A stretch of DNA of 31,408 nt from positions 81,005 to 112,412 of the forward strand of contig DAJQ01000035.1 of NCBI GenBank assembly GCA_002496395.1, read 5' to 3'. The DNA comes from Methanocorpusculaceae archaeon UBA456 (GTDB taxonomy: Archaea > Halobacteriota > Methanomicrobia > Methanomicrobiales > Methanocorpusculaceae). This document shows positions 8,251-16,718 of the stretch, piece by piece (positions within the stretch are counted from its first letter, which is position 1; every line of letters starts with the position of its first letter). The position numbers were made by a program, and so were the translations under genes. Under the pieces are notes generated by a model. The model did not search any database, was not told the origin of the DNA, and saw only the letters and a list, made by a program, of their open reading frames with translations.

Positions 8251-8266
8251 AGTAAAACATATATAG
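8251..8266 (+). promoter_or_regulatory. groES-groEL promoter (BRE/TATA)
   Basis: AGTAAAAC followed by ATATATAG fits an archaeal B-recognition element plus TATA box. Initiation would fall near 8287-8290, giving a leader of about 40 bases that carries AGGAG before the groES ATG. The bacterial CIRCE inverted repeat is not present. Confidence 0.6.
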
Positions 8267-8326
8267 AACTGCTACTCACCTTATGTTAAGGCAGAAAGCC
8301 GAATTTATCAGGAGAGTTGATACACA

Positions 8327-8599
8327 ATGGCAATAGTTCCAATTGGTGAGCGGGTTCTCATCAGGCCAGTGCAGCCTGAAGAGAAGACAAAGAGCGGGAT
8401 CTATATCCCTGACAGCGCCCAGGAGAAGCGGAAAGAGGGCGATGTTGTCGCTTGCGGGACCTATAAAGACGGAAAGGAGCTTCCCGTACGAGCCGGAGAT
8501 CGGATCCTGTATGGCGGATACAGTTCAGAGAAGATCACCGTCGAAGATGAAGAACTCGTCATGATCGAATTCAAGGACGTCATTGCGAAAGTGGAATAG
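8327..8599 (+). CDS. groES: Co-chaperonin GroES (group I)
   Basis: The 90-residue protein is the lid of the bacterial-type chaperonin. It forms a seven-membered ring that caps GroEL and closes the folding chamber. PIGERVLIRPV opens the fold. The mobile loop EEKTKSGIYIPDSAQEKRKEG carries the GIYI tripeptide region that docks onto the GroEL apical domain (GIVL in many bacteria). Length and the ending VIAKVE are normal. An AGGAG ribosome-binding site precedes the ATG. The groEL gene follows after ten bases, so the two are co-transcribed. Group I chaperonins are a bacterial family found in Methanosarcina and some other mesophilic methanogens, where they coexist with the archaeal thermosome. Confidence 0.97.
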   Translation: MAIVPIGERVLIRPVQPEEKTKSGIYIPDSAQEKRKEGDVVACGTYKDGKELPVRAGDRILYGGYSSEKITVEDEELVMIEFKDVIAKVE

Positions 8600-8609
8600 G
8601 GTGATACAG

Positions 8610-10223
8610 ATGACTTCAACAAAACAGATCATGTTCAATGAGGAGGCACGAAAAGCCCTCCTCTCAGGTGTTAATAAGGTGGCAGATACGGTCAAGGTGA
8701 CGCTCGGACCAAAAGGGCGGTATGTCGTCATCGACAAGAACCAAAACCCGATCATCACCAATGACGGAGTAACTATCGCAAAAGAGATCTCACTCCACGA
8801 CAAGTTCGAAAATATGGGTGCAAAGCTGATCAAGGAGGTTGCATCCCGGACACAGGATAAGACCGGTGACGGAACAACGACCGCCTGTCTGCTGGCACAG
8901 GCGATCCTGACAGAAGGGATCAAGATCATCTCAACAGGTGCAAACCCGATCGAGATAAAAAAGGGTATTGAAACAGCTGTCAGTGCCGCAGTTGAATATA
9001 TCGAGTCAACCAGCATTCCGGTCCGTGACCAGGAGAAGATCCTTCAGGTTGCAACCATCTCGGCAAACAACGATGAAGAGATCGGATCCCTCATCACAGA
9101 AGCCATGGAGAAGGTCGGGTATAATGGCCTGATCAGTGTCGAGGATGCAAAGAGCCTCGATACCAGCCTTGAAGTTGTCAAGGGGATGCAGTTTGACAGC
9201 GGGTTCATCTCACCCTACATGGTCACCGACCAGGAGAAGATGGTCTGCGAGTACGAAAACCCCTTCATTCTGATCACCGACAGGACGATCAGCACCATCA
9301 AGCAGATCGTTCCGATCCTTGAACTCGTCTCTTCCGAGGGAAGACCGCTTCTGATCATTGCTGAGAATGTTGATGGAGAGGCTCAGGCAGCACTGGTGCT
9401 GAATATCATCCGCGGATCACTGAAAGTCTGTGCTGTGAAGGCACCCGGCTTTGGTGATGACCGGCTCGCAAACCTTGAGGATATCGCTGCACTCACCGGT
9501 GCATCTGTCATATCCGAAGAGAGGGGACTGAAACTTGAGGATGTCACCCGCTCACAGCTTGGCACCTGCCATACCATACGGGTTGATGATGAGAAGACCC
9601 TGCTGGTCGGCGGAGCTGGCAATCGTGCAATGGTCGAAGAACGGATGAAACTGATCGATTCACAGATTAAGATCAGTGATGCGGAGTTTAAGACACATGA
9701 ACTGAAGCGGCGGCTCGCCAGCCTCGGCGGAGGAGTGGCTGTTATCAAGGTCGGTGCTGCCACCGAAACCGAACTGAAAGAGAAGAAGATGCGGATCGAC
9801 GATGCACTGAATGCTACAAAGGCAGCAGTCGAGGAAGGGGTTGTCGTCGGCGGCGGTATCACACTGCTCCGTGCAATCGACAACCTCGGCGATCTCTCCT
9901 TCAATGATGGCAGGGATGCCGGGGTCGGGATCATCCGTCGTGCCCTCGAAGAACCGGTACGCCAGATCGGGAAGAATTCAGGGATCGAGGGAGCCGAGAT
10001 CATCGCCCGCCTGAAGGGTGAGAAGAACCCATCAATCGGGTACAATGCCAAGAAAGGAGAGTATGAAAACCTGATCGAGAGCGGCGTCATCGATCCGGCC
10101 AAGGTGGTCAGGATCGGGCTTCAGAATGCAGGATCAATTGCAGGAATGATCCTCTCAACAGAAGCGATCATCACCGATTTTGATGATGAAAAAGACCTGA
10201 AAGCCCAGACCATCATCATCTAA
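8610..10223 (+). CDS. groEL: Chaperonin GroEL (group I, 60 kDa)
   Basis: The 537-residue protein is the ATP-dependent group I chaperonin subunit. TLGPKGR and NDGVTIAKEI give the nucleotide-binding loops, and DKTGDGTTTA holds the catalytic Asp region. VEEGVVVGGG and VGAATETELKEKK match the equatorial and intermediate domain signatures. The apical domain (about 190-375) is complete. The end, DEKDLKAQTIII, has no Gly-Gly-Met repeat tail, unlike most bacterial GroEL proteins. ATG at 8610 is chosen because it gives the standard start (TSTKQIMFNEEARKAL) and GGTGAT precedes it. The longer frame overlaps groES and adds nine unrelated residues. Confidence 0.97.
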   Translation: MTSTKQIMFNEEARKALLSGVNKVADTVKVTLGPKGRYVVIDKNQNPIITNDGVTIAKEISLHDKFENMGAKLIKEVASRTQDKTGDGTTTACLLAQAILTEGIKIISTGANPIEIKKGIETAVSAAVEYIESTSIPVRDQEKILQVATISANNDEEIGSLITEAMEKVGYNGLISVEDAKSLDTSLEVVKGMQFDSGFISPYMVTDQEKMVCEYENPFILITDRTISTIKQIVPILELVSSEGRPLLIIAENVDGEAQAALVLNIIRGSLKVCAVKAPGFGDDRLANLEDIAALTGASVISEERGLKLEDVTRSQLGTCHTIRVDDEKTLLVGGAGNRAMVEERMKLIDSQIKISDAEFKTHELKRRLASLGGGVAVIKVGAATETELKEKKMRIDDALNATKAAVEEGVVVGGGITLLRAIDNLGDLSFNDGRDAGVGIIRRALEEPVRQIGKNSGIEGAEIIARLKGEKNPSIGYNAKKGEYENLIESGVIDPAKVVRIGLQNAGSIAGMILSTEAIITDFDDEKDLKAQTIII

Positions 10224-10227
10224 ACAC

Positions 10228-10236
10228 TTTTTTTTT
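10228..10236 (+). terminator. Oligo-T terminator of groES-groEL
   Basis: T9 starts four bases after the groEL stop codon, as expected for archaeal termination. It is directly followed by A12, which serves the convergent gene on the other strand. Confidence 0.7.
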
Positions 10237-10275
10237 AAAAAAAAAAAAGGGAGGATCTCAGAACGGTTTCTGAGA
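10237..10275 (-). terminator. Hairpin plus T12 terminator of the DUF308 gene
   Basis: TCTCAGAA (10256-10263) and TTCTGAGA (10268-10275) form a perfect 8-bp stem with a four-base loop. On the minus strand the stem is followed closely by twelve T (A12 at 10237-10248 on the plus strand). It lies just past the stop at 10281, so it resembles a strong intrinsic terminator. Confidence 0.7.
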
Positions 10276-10280
10276 CCAGA

Positions 10281-10814
10281 TTAGGCTGCCGCAGGAGCAG
10301 GAGTCATAATTCCCTGAACAATGCTGAGTATGCCGATTGCGATCGCAAAGATACCGATATAGACGGCAACCAGGATCACCGCACCAAGCAGCGGGAAGAT
10401 GAAGAAGATACCTCCGAGGATCACCGAGAGTGCCCCGGAGAGACCAAGGAGGAGACGGACGCCGCCTGAGCCCATTACCGTGAGTGCAACCCAGATATCA
10501 GAGAACCCTGATATGATCGCAAGGATTGCGATGAGGATTGTCAGGGTAATTGCAGTCATAAAGGGGTTAATTACCCCAAATACGCCGCCGATCACCAGGA
10601 GGATGCCAAGGATGAGAAATGCTGTCCCAAATGATTCGCCGGATGGCTTCATGAGTGACAGCCCGACAAGGAGAAGGCCGTTGATCAGGATGAAGACCGC
10701 AAAGAGGATTGCAACCACCTCAACGGTGAGACCGGGCCAGAAGAGCACAATAAGACCAAGAAGAAGGGCAAGCACTCCACGCACGATATAGGGCATACGT
10801 GATTGTTCGTTCAT
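10281..10814 (-). CDS. DUF308/HdeD-family membrane protein
   Basis: The 177-residue protein is almost entirely hydrophobic, with about six transmembrane helices arranged as three hairpins separated by short Gly-rich turns such as ILLVIGGVFGVINP. This is the layout of the HdeD/DUF308 family, named for an E. coli acid-resistance gene; the function in archaea is not established. There is no signal peptide beyond the first helix. No ribosome-binding site precedes the ATG, and a TATA-like GGTTTAAATACTGG at about 10837-10850 on the minus strand would put initiation within a few bases of the start, so the mRNA may be leaderless. It is convergent with groEL. Confidence 0.82.
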   Translation of the reverse strand: MNEQSRMPYIVRGVLALLLGLIVLFWPGLTVEVVAILFAVFILINGLLLVGLSLMKPSGESFGTAFLILGILLVIGGVFGVINPFMTAITLTILIAILAIISGFSDIWVALTVMGSGGVRLLLGLSGALSVILGGIFFIFPLLGAVILVAVYIGIFAIAIGILSIVQGIMTPAPAAA

Positions 10815-10923
10815 ATAGGAAATTACGAGTGCCAGTATTTAAACCATCGTATGCCCTCTCCAGTTCTCTTATCATTGTACCAATCGAATAGTGATCTGCA
10901 TTGTTTTTGCGGGTGAAGATCAG

Positions 10924-12054
10924 GTGGTATTTTTTCATCTCTCTATAACAGACGACTGTAACCTTGCCTGCCGGTACTGCCGCGGGAAGCTATTCAATGA
11001 GGAGGAGGAGGAAGAAAGTGCATTCCCCTGCGATATCTCATTGGATATCCCATTGGATTTTGATAGCTCACTGAAAAGCCCACTGTACCGGTTCCTCACA
11101 GCAGATCCCGATCCAGTCCTCACCTTCATCGGCGGAGAGCCACTCCTGAGATCAGATCTCATCTGCGAGATTATGGACGAAGCCCCCTGTACAAGATATA
11201 TGCTCCAGACAAACGGCTTACTGCTGGATCGGGTGCCGGCTGCATACAGAAACCGGTTTGAGACGATCCTCATCTCAATCGATGGTGACCAGGCGACGAC
11301 AGATCACAACAGAGGGGAGGGTGTATACCACCGGGTTATGCAGAATGCCAGGCTTCTGCGGGAAGAAGGCTTTGGAGGAGAGCTTATTGCACGAATGACT
11401 GTTGATGAAGAGACAGATATCGCTGCATCGGTACTTCACCTTGCATCACTTGAAGACTCCCCCTTCACCTCCATTCACTGGCAGATGGATGCAAACTTCT
11501 CAGGAGATTATAAAAGAAGGCACTTTGTACAATGGGCCAAAGAGAACTATAACAGGGGCATCTCTTCACTCATCGATCACTGGGTTTCACATATGCAAAC
11601 AGAGGGAGAAGTACTGCGGTGGTACCCGTTCCTCCAGACGACAGAAGACCTGTTATTCAACAGGCCATCCGGCCTTCGGTGCGGATCCGGGGTGACAAAC
11701 TTCACCATCCAGACCGATGGAACCATCATCCCCTGCCCGATCATGATCGGGATGAACAAATACCTGCTTGGAGATATCAGGTCGGCTGACCCATGCGCAC
11801 TGCCTCAGATTCAGCCGGAACATCCCTGCACCACATGCACGATACAAGATTTCTGCGGTGGACGGTGTCTCTATTCAAACATCGTCAGGCCATGGCCGGA
11901 GGAGGGAAGAGAGGCAGTCTGTTCAACAATACGCCACCTCCGATCAGAACTCATTACACACCTTCCAACAATCAATCGCCTCATTGAAAAACAAATAGTT
12001 GATCTATCTTCATTTAACCACACACGATTCAATGGGTGCGAGATCATCCCATAG
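10924..12054 (+). CDS. Radical SAM/SPASM peptide-modifying-type enzyme (AF1577-like)
   Basis: The 376-residue protein is a radical S-adenosylmethionine enzyme. CNLACRYC at residues 12-19 binds the catalytic 4Fe-4S cluster, and FIGGEPLL is the SAM-contacting GGE motif. The C-terminal part has a SPASM-like set of cysteines for auxiliary clusters: CGSG, CPIM, CTTCTIQDFCGGRC, and a later single Cys. The end FNGCEIIP resembles the putative peptide-modifying family named after AF1577 of Archaeoglobus, recalled from family descriptions rather than searched. GTG at 10924 is preferred as start because GGTGA lies about seven bases before it and the radical SAM core then begins at once; an ATG at 10891 would add 11 residues. 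No short peptide gene is evident beside it, so the substrate is unknown. Confidence 0.85.
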   Translation: MVFFHLSITDDCNLACRYCRGKLFNEEEEEESAFPCDISLDIPLDFDSSLKSPLYRFLTADPDPVLTFIGGEPLLRSDLICEIMDEAPCTRYMLQTNGLLLDRVPAAYRNRFETILISIDGDQATTDHNRGEGVYHRVMQNARLLREEGFGGELIARMTVDEETDIAASVLHLASLEDSPFTSIHWQMDANFSGDYKRRHFVQWAKENYNRGISSLIDHWVSHMQTEGEVLRWYPFLQTTEDLLFNRPSGLRCGSGVTNFTIQTDGTIIPCPIMIGMNKYLLGDIRSADPCALPQIQPEHPCTTCTIQDFCGGRCLYSNIVRPWPEEGREAVCSTIRHLRSELITHLPTINRLIEKQIVDLSSFNHTRFNGCEIIP

Positions 12055-12131
12055 CAGATCAGTAATCACTCAGCCGTTGTACCCAAATACTGATATAGTT
12101 CGATTACATCAAAGGTAAGAAGGGATCTGCC

Positions 12132-13943
12132 ATGGAAGAGCGAGGAGACCGGGACAGAGGCGAGGAGCTTATCGCACGTGCCCGTCTCGAGAAAGATCCG
12201 GCACGGAAGCTCTTCTTCGCCACCCAGGCGATGGCCCTCATCCCGGATGACACCAGGGCCTGGATAGAGCGGGCAAAGGCACTCCTCAAATCCGGGATGA
12301 TCAATGAAGCCGAAGAGCAGATACAGGAGCTTGTCCGCCAGAATCCTGACGAAGGAGAGGGCTGGTATCTGCATGGCATCATCAAGAAGATACGGGGAGA
12401 ACGGGGAATTGCAAAATCCAGCCTGCAGAAGGCAACCGGTGCCATGGCAACACCAGGGCCCGCACACTATGCCCTCGGCAATCTTCTCCTTGAAGAGGAA
12501 GAGTATGAAGAGGCACTCCGTCTCTTCGATGCCGCACTCAGCGAGGACAGGCGGGATCCCGATATATGGTTTTCACGGGGAAGAGCGCTTCTTGAAATGA
12601 AGCGGTTCAATCAGGCGATCATCTCCTTTGATCATGTCCTCGAGATCCAGCCTGATGATGAGAGAGTAAAAGAAGCCCGGAGAAAAGCCATCCGGATGAT
12701 GAAACAGGACCTGAACAGAACAGAGGAGCGGGACTTTACCCTCCTCCGTGAAGAAGCAGATTACGCAGGTCTCGTCAGGATTCTCTCTCGTGAGAAGAGT
12801 TCCAGGGCCATGAAAGCAGCCCATGAACTCATCAGGCTTGGAACCGGATCAACGCCATATATCCGCCCACTCCTCTCAAACAATGATCCCACTATCAGGT
12901 TCCGGGCGCTTCATCTCCTCCTCGCTATTGGAGATCCACGATGTTCAAAGATCTTTGTGAGGCTGGCATTATCGATAGAAACCCCCGAGGAGGGAGGAAG
13001 TGAAAAAGCTTCAACCCTTCTTGATGCAATCGGGCGATCACTTAAGAAGACCGGTCAGCCATCAGTTGTATCTGCACTCGAAGAGGTACTTTCCGGGAAG
13101 GATGAGACAAGGATCATCCGTGCGATCAGGCTCGTCGAACGCACCCATGATGAGAAGGCAGTCCCCCTCCTCATCAAGGCAGCCACCCTCCCCTCGATCA
13201 GGGTTGCATTTGCCGCTCTGAAAGCCCTCGGTACTCTTGGTAATGAAGAGACGATTGATCAGCTCTTCACCCACCTCATGAGCCACGATCCCTCAATCCG
13301 GGGGCAGGCGAAAGAGACACTCAGGCAGGTAATCAGGCGATCCTTTTCAGCACTCATGATCCGCTATGCCTCAGGTGACGAACCCTACCGGGCATTCATT
13401 CAGGAGATCCTCCGGACAATCGGGGGCGAGCTGATTCCGGCCATCCTCCGTGAACTCTCCCGACAGGATACAAAAAAGATGATAAATGCCCTCTCCGAGG
13501 CCCTTGCAGCTACCGCAGACCCCCGATCAATCCACCTGCTGATCGACGCCCTTGCATCCCCTGAGGAGGGAGTACGTCAGGCACTGCCCGGAGCATTTCA
13601 GGCTGTCGGGGTTCCGGCAATCCATCCCCTGATGAAATGCCTCCTCGATCCGAGGCGGCGGGTTCGTGAACGTGCCGAAGAGATCCTTGCAGGTATGGGA
13701 CGAACAGCACTACCTTCACTTCTTAGTGCACTGGAATCAGATGATCCGGATCTCCGGGAGGGGGTTGCGGACGTCCTCAGCCACATGGGGGCAGAAGCAA
13801 TCAGGGCGTTGCAGGATGCAGTGCTGATGCAGACCAGGGATTCAGACACTATCCTGACTATGAATGATCTCATCTCCCGTATTCAAAAGAAAGAGCGGAT
13901 GAACCGTCTCCTTGCGGAATACCGGGGTGAAGAGCCACTGTAA
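12132..13943 (+). CDS. TPR-HEAT repeat protein
   Basis: The 603-residue protein has no recognisable catalytic site. Residues 1-190 are tetratricopeptide repeats, for example AWIERAKALLKSGMINEAEEQIQ, AHYALGNLLLEEEEYEEALRLF and IWFSRGRALLEMKRFNQAI. Residues about 205-600 are HEAT/PBS-lyase-like repeats with units such as PLLIKAATLPSIRVAFAALK, PLMKCLLDPRRRVRERAEEI and SLLSALESDDPDLREGVADV. Both are solenoids that bind proteins. No signal or membrane segment is seen, so it is cytoplasmic. AAGG precedes the ATG. The TauE gene starts 13 bases after its stop, so the two are probably co-transcribed. A scaffold or assembly role is inference. Confidence 0.85.
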   Translation: MEERGDRDRGEELIARARLEKDPARKLFFATQAMALIPDDTRAWIERAKALLKSGMINEAEEQIQELVRQNPDEGEGWYLHGIIKKIRGERGIAKSSLQKATGAMATPGPAHYALGNLLLEEEEYEEALRLFDAALSEDRRDPDIWFSRGRALLEMKRFNQAIISFDHVLEIQPDDERVKEARRKAIRMMKQDLNRTEERDFTLLREEADYAGLVRILSREKSSRAMKAAHELIRLGTGSTPYIRPLLSNNDPTIRFRALHLLLAIGDPRCSKIFVRLALSIETPEEGGSEKASTLLDAIGRSLKKTGQPSVVSALEEVLSGKDETRIIRAIRLVERTHDEKAVPLLIKAATLPSIRVAFAALKALGTLGNEETIDQLFTHLMSHDPSIRGQAKETLRQVIRRSFSALMIRYASGDEPYRAFIQEILRTIGGELIPAILRELSRQDTKKMINALSEALAATADPRSIHLLIDALASPEEGVRQALPGAFQAVGVPAIHPLMKCLLDPRRRVRERAEEILAGMGRTALPSLLSALESDDPDLREGVADVLSHMGAEAIRALQDAVLMQTRDSDTILTMNDLISRIQKKERMNRLLAEYRGEEPL

Positions 13944-13956
13944 AGAAGACCAGGTG

Positions 13957-14772
13957 ATGGTATTGGATCTCATCTGGGTCATCCTCATTCTTCTTCTCAC
14001 AGGCATCATTGCCGGTTTTTTTGCTGGCCTCCTTGGGGTCGGAGGAGGATTCCTCATGGTTCCGGTGCAGTACCTCCTCCTTGTGGATGGGGGCATCGAT
14101 CCAACCTATGCGATCCGCATTGCTTTTGGAACGAGCCTTGCAGTCATCTTCCCGGTCTCCTGTGCCGCCGCATGGGCACATGAGAAAAGGGGTGCAATCG
14201 ACTGGAATGCAGCTATTCCAATCGGAATAGCCGGAATATTGGGGGGTTTTGCAGGGGGAACCCTTGCGTCACATCTCCCTGTTGAAATCCTGAAAGTACT
14301 CTTTGGATTGCTGGTCATCCTCGCTGCAATCCGGATGGTGCGTGGCACCAAAGCCTCATCAGGCTGTACAACCAGGGGTGGACTCTGCGTATGGACTCTG
14401 ACCGGGATCATTGCAGGCCTCCTCTCAGGCCTTTTCGGACTTGGAGGCGGATTCATCCTGGTTCCGATGCTCCTCCTGCTCTTCAATATCCCGATCCACA
14501 GGGCTGTTGCAACATCCTCGGCATGCATCCTCTTCTTCTCAGCAGGCGGCATCGCCGCATACATGTTCCATGGAGCAATGATTGAAACACTCGGAACAGG
14601 ATTCTTTGGCTATATCGACATTCTCCAATGGGTTGTTTTGACAGGTGCAATGATCCCACTCACCCGTTTTGGTGTTGCAGCCGCACACCGGCTTCCCGCA
14701 GAGAGACTGAAGCTGATCTTCGCCATTTTATTGATCCTAATCGGTGTCGGAATGATCGCACTCTTCCCCTGA
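13957..14772 (+). CDS. TauE/SafE-family sulfite/anion exporter
   Basis: The 271-residue integral membrane protein belongs to the TauE/SafE family (DUF81) of putative organic and inorganic sulfur anion transporters. Each half begins with the family repeat: GIIAGFFAGLLGVGGGFLMVP near residue 13 and GIIAGLLSGLFGLGGGFILVP near residue 150. About eight transmembrane helices are expected. ATG at 13957 follows the upstream stop by 13 bases. An in-frame GTG three bases earlier is an equal alternative; the longer frame back to 13912 overlaps the upstream gene and has no hydrophobic content. Substrates in the family include sulfite, sulfoacetate and taurine-related anions; nothing here decides which. 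Confidence 0.88.
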   Translation: MVLDLIWVILILLLTGIIAGFFAGLLGVGGGFLMVPVQYLLLVDGGIDPTYAIRIAFGTSLAVIFPVSCAAAWAHEKRGAIDWNAAIPIGIAGILGGFAGGTLASHLPVEILKVLFGLLVILAAIRMVRGTKASSGCTTRGGLCVWTLTGIIAGLLSGLFGLGGGFILVPMLLLLFNIPIHRAVATSSACILFFSAGGIAAYMFHGAMIETLGTGFFGYIDILQWVVLTGAMIPLTRFGVAAAHRLPAERLKLIFAILLILIGVGMIALFP

Positions 14773-14789
14773 AAAGAAAGAGACGAAAC

Positions 14790-14827
14790 GTATATATATA
14801 AGCAAATTTCCGATACATTTTTAAATA
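14790..14827 (+). promoter_or_regulatory. gdhA promoter region with two TATA candidates
   Basis: Two A/T-rich boxes are candidates: GTATATATATAAG at 14790-14802 and TTTTTAAATA at about 14817-14826. They would place initiation near 14820 or 14848, giving a leader of roughly 65-90 bases. The palindrome seen before amt and glnA is not found here. Confidence 0.5.
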
Positions 14828-14912
14828 GGTGGAAGACAAGCACTTATTACCCACACGCCTTACAAATATGTGCGTTTGGAGTAGTGGCCCAAATGCTATA
14901 AGGAGATAGTAC

Positions 14913-16172
14913 ATGGATACTGATAAGAATCATTCAACAGAATCGCAGTACACTATTATTGAAGAGTGCGTACGCGATCTGAACCTCGACGACAGTACAA
15001 CAGAACTCCTTCAGAACCCAAAGCGGGAGCTGAAGGTCTCTATTCCGGTCCGGATGGATAATGGATGCGTGAAGGTCTTCACCGGATACAGAGTCCAGCA
15101 TAACAATGCCATGGGACCAATGAAGGGAGGGATCCGGTATCATCCTGAAGAGACCATTGAGATCGTCCGATCCCTTGCCGCATGGATGACCTGGAAATGT
15201 GCGGTCATGAACCTGCCGCTCGGCGGTGCAAAAGGCGGTATCATCTGCGATCCAAAGAAGCTCTCCCGCGGTGAGCTTGAACGGCTCACGAGAGGATACA
15301 TGGGCCGTATCTGGAAATTTATCGGCCCTGAGACCGATGTTCCCGCACCCGATGTCGGAACCGATGCATCCATCATGGGATGGCTAATGGACGAATATGC
15401 CCGTCTCAGCGGAGAGTACAAACCCGGTATCATCACCGGAAAGCCAATTCGGATCGGCGGATCACTCGGAAGGACAGAAGCAACCGGACGCGGAGGCATC
15501 ATCACTATCAGAGAAGCAGCACGCGAGATCGAGCTTGAAACAAAAGGTGCGAGCGTCGTTGTCCAGGGCTTTGGAAATGTAGGAATGTACTCCGCCCTGC
15601 TTGCACGCAATATGCTGAACTGCCGCGTCATTGCCGTCTCCGACTCACGGGGAGGTGCCTACAACCCGGATGGCCTGAATCTTGATGAGATCATCGAACA
15701 CAAGGCAAAGACAGGATCCGTCAAAGGTGCTCCAAGCACACAGGAAGTCGGAAGCGCCGAGGTGCTTGAGATCGAAGCAGATATCATCATTGCAGCAGCT
15801 CTTGAAGATGCAATCACCGCAGAGAATGCCGGACGGGTCAAGACGAAGATCCTCGCAGAACTGGCAAACGGGCCAACGACCGCAGAAGCAGATCGCATCC
15901 TTGAAGACAGGGGCATCATCGTCCTCCCTGATATCCTCGCAAACGCCGGAGGCGTCACCGTCTCCTACTTTGAGATGGTCCAGAACAGGACACTGGACTA
16001 CTGGACCGAGGAGCAGGTGAACCACAAGCTCGAGGAGAAGATGGTTGAAGCACATCACGAGATCTTCAAGACATCACGTGCACGAGGCATCTCGATGAGA
16101 AAAGCTGCATATATTGTCGCCATTTCCCGCGTAGTCGAGGCGATGAAGCTTCGCGGCTGGCTGGATCTCTGA
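14913..16172 (+). CDS. gdhA: Glutamate dehydrogenase
   Basis: The 419-residue cytoplasmic enzyme interconverts glutamate with 2-oxoglutarate and ammonium. The substrate domain has PMKGGIRYHP, the Lys region WKCAVMNLPLGGAKGGI, and DVPAPDVGTD. The Rossmann domain has the dinucleotide loop VVQGFGNVGMYSA, followed by VSDSRGG. ANGPTTAEAD and DILANAGGVTVSYFE are further family signatures. Length is normal for hexameric archaeal and bacterial GDH. Coenzyme preference cannot be read with confidence. AAGGAG (14900-14905) precedes the ATG by seven bases. It sits at the head of the ammonium-assimilation island and gives a high-ammonium route in parallel with GlnA and glutamate synthase. Confidence 0.96.
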   Translation: MDTDKNHSTESQYTIIEECVRDLNLDDSTTELLQNPKRELKVSIPVRMDNGCVKVFTGYRVQHNNAMGPMKGGIRYHPEETIEIVRSLAAWMTWKCAVMNLPLGGAKGGIICDPKKLSRGELERLTRGYMGRIWKFIGPETDVPAPDVGTDASIMGWLMDEYARLSGEYKPGIITGKPIRIGGSLGRTEATGRGGIITIREAAREIELETKGASVVVQGFGNVGMYSALLARNMLNCRVIAVSDSRGGAYNPDGLNLDEIIEHKAKTGSVKGAPSTQEVGSAEVLEIEADIIIAAALEDAITAENAGRVKTKILAELANGPTTAEADRILEDRGIIVLPDILANAGGVTVSYFEMVQNRTLDYWTEEQVNHKLEEKMVEAHHEIFKTSRARGISMRKAAYIVAISRVVEAMKLRGWLDL

Positions 16173-16188
16173 TCCGAAATCCCCCTTC

Positions 16189-16195
16189 TTTTTTT
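16189..16195 (+). terminator. Oligo-T terminator of gdhA
   Basis: Seven consecutive T begin 16 bases after the gdhA stop codon. Confidence 0.6.
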
Positions 16196-16238
16196 CTGAT
16201 CGATATCATAATCCGATCATTTGGGTTCTTTCATACAC

Positions 16239-16321
16239 AAAAAAAAGCATCAGCATTCTTAGAAATATTCATAAGAGCCAGGATGATAGGAAAAGAGGGG
16301 CTTATAGGGCTCCATCAGCCC
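16239..16321 (-). terminator. Terminator region of amt-glnK
   Basis: On the minus strand, about 50 bases after the glnK stop, there is a hairpin GGGCT-GATGG-AGCCC (16307-16321), with an alternative larger pairing GGGGCT/AGCCCC (16297-16302 with 16317-16322). T8 follows further on (A8 at 16239-16246 of the plus strand). Confidence 0.55.
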
Positions 16322-16373
16322 CCCCTCCTTTGTGGGAGATAGTACAAATAACTATGGAGCCCAATTCATCTTT

Positions 16374-16703
16374 TTATTCGCTTTTTTCGTCCTTTCGCAC
16401 CCAGTATGCCTCCTCAACCGGAATCACAAAGATCCGGCCGTCACCAACCATCCCTGTCCGGGCAGCTGTCTGGATTGTCTCGACTGCACGGTGAATATCC
16501 TCATCCCGGATAACCATCTCGATCTTAATCTTTGGCAGGAGATTCACTTTCATCGTCTTGCCACGGTACTGGAGTATGATCCCACGCTGGGAACCCCGTC
16601 CTTTGACATCCGAGACGGTCATTGCGGAAAAACCATGTTCTTCAAGGGCTTTCTCGACATGTTCGTACCGTTCCGGCCGGATGATTGCCTCAATCTTTTT
16701 CAT
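16374..16703 (-). CDS. glnK: PII nitrogen-regulatory protein GlnK
   Basis: The 109-residue PII protein senses 2-oxoglutarate and ATP/ADP and controls the neighbouring ammonium channel by plugging it with its T-loop. In methanogens it can also act on glutamine synthetase. MKKIEAIIRPE is the usual start. The T-loop region runs KGRGSQRGIILQYRGKTMKVNLLPK (split here as residues 38-62), with a Tyr in QYRG near the position modified in bacterial PII proteins. The B- and C-loop signature ARTGMVGDGRIFV is intact. ATG at 16703 is chosen because a G-rich ribosome-binding site lies about nine bases upstream; a GTG two codons earlier is too close to it. It is 15 bases downstream of amt and surely shares its transcript. 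Confidence 0.95.
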   Translation of the reverse strand: MKKIEAIIRPERYEHVEKALEEHGFSAMTVSDVKGRGSQRGIILQYRGKTMKVNLLPKIKIEMVIRDEDIHRAVETIQTAARTGMVGDGRIFVIPVEEAYWVRKDEKSE

Positions 16704-16718
16704 GAACACTTTCCCCCC

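Larger units (their letters stand above)
16173..16373. other. Convergent intergenic region, gdhA / glnK
   Basis: No gene is seen. It holds T7 at 16189-16195, the likely plus-strand terminator of gdhA, and minus-strand termination signals for amt-glnK, listed separately. Confidence 0.6.

Noticed and set aside
8142..8326. CIRCE heat-shock operator upstream of groES
   Set aside because: No TTAGCACTC-N9-GAGTGCTAA element is present; only an archaeal-type promoter is seen.
12066..12467. Minus-strand frame of 133 codons opposite the TPR-HEAT gene
   Set aside because: It is antisense to a clear TPR gene, has no ribosome-binding site, and its composition is that of a mirror frame.
14790..14912. NrpR-like operator before gdhA
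   Set aside because: GGAAG occurs near 14832 but no matching CTTCC arm lies at the right spacing.
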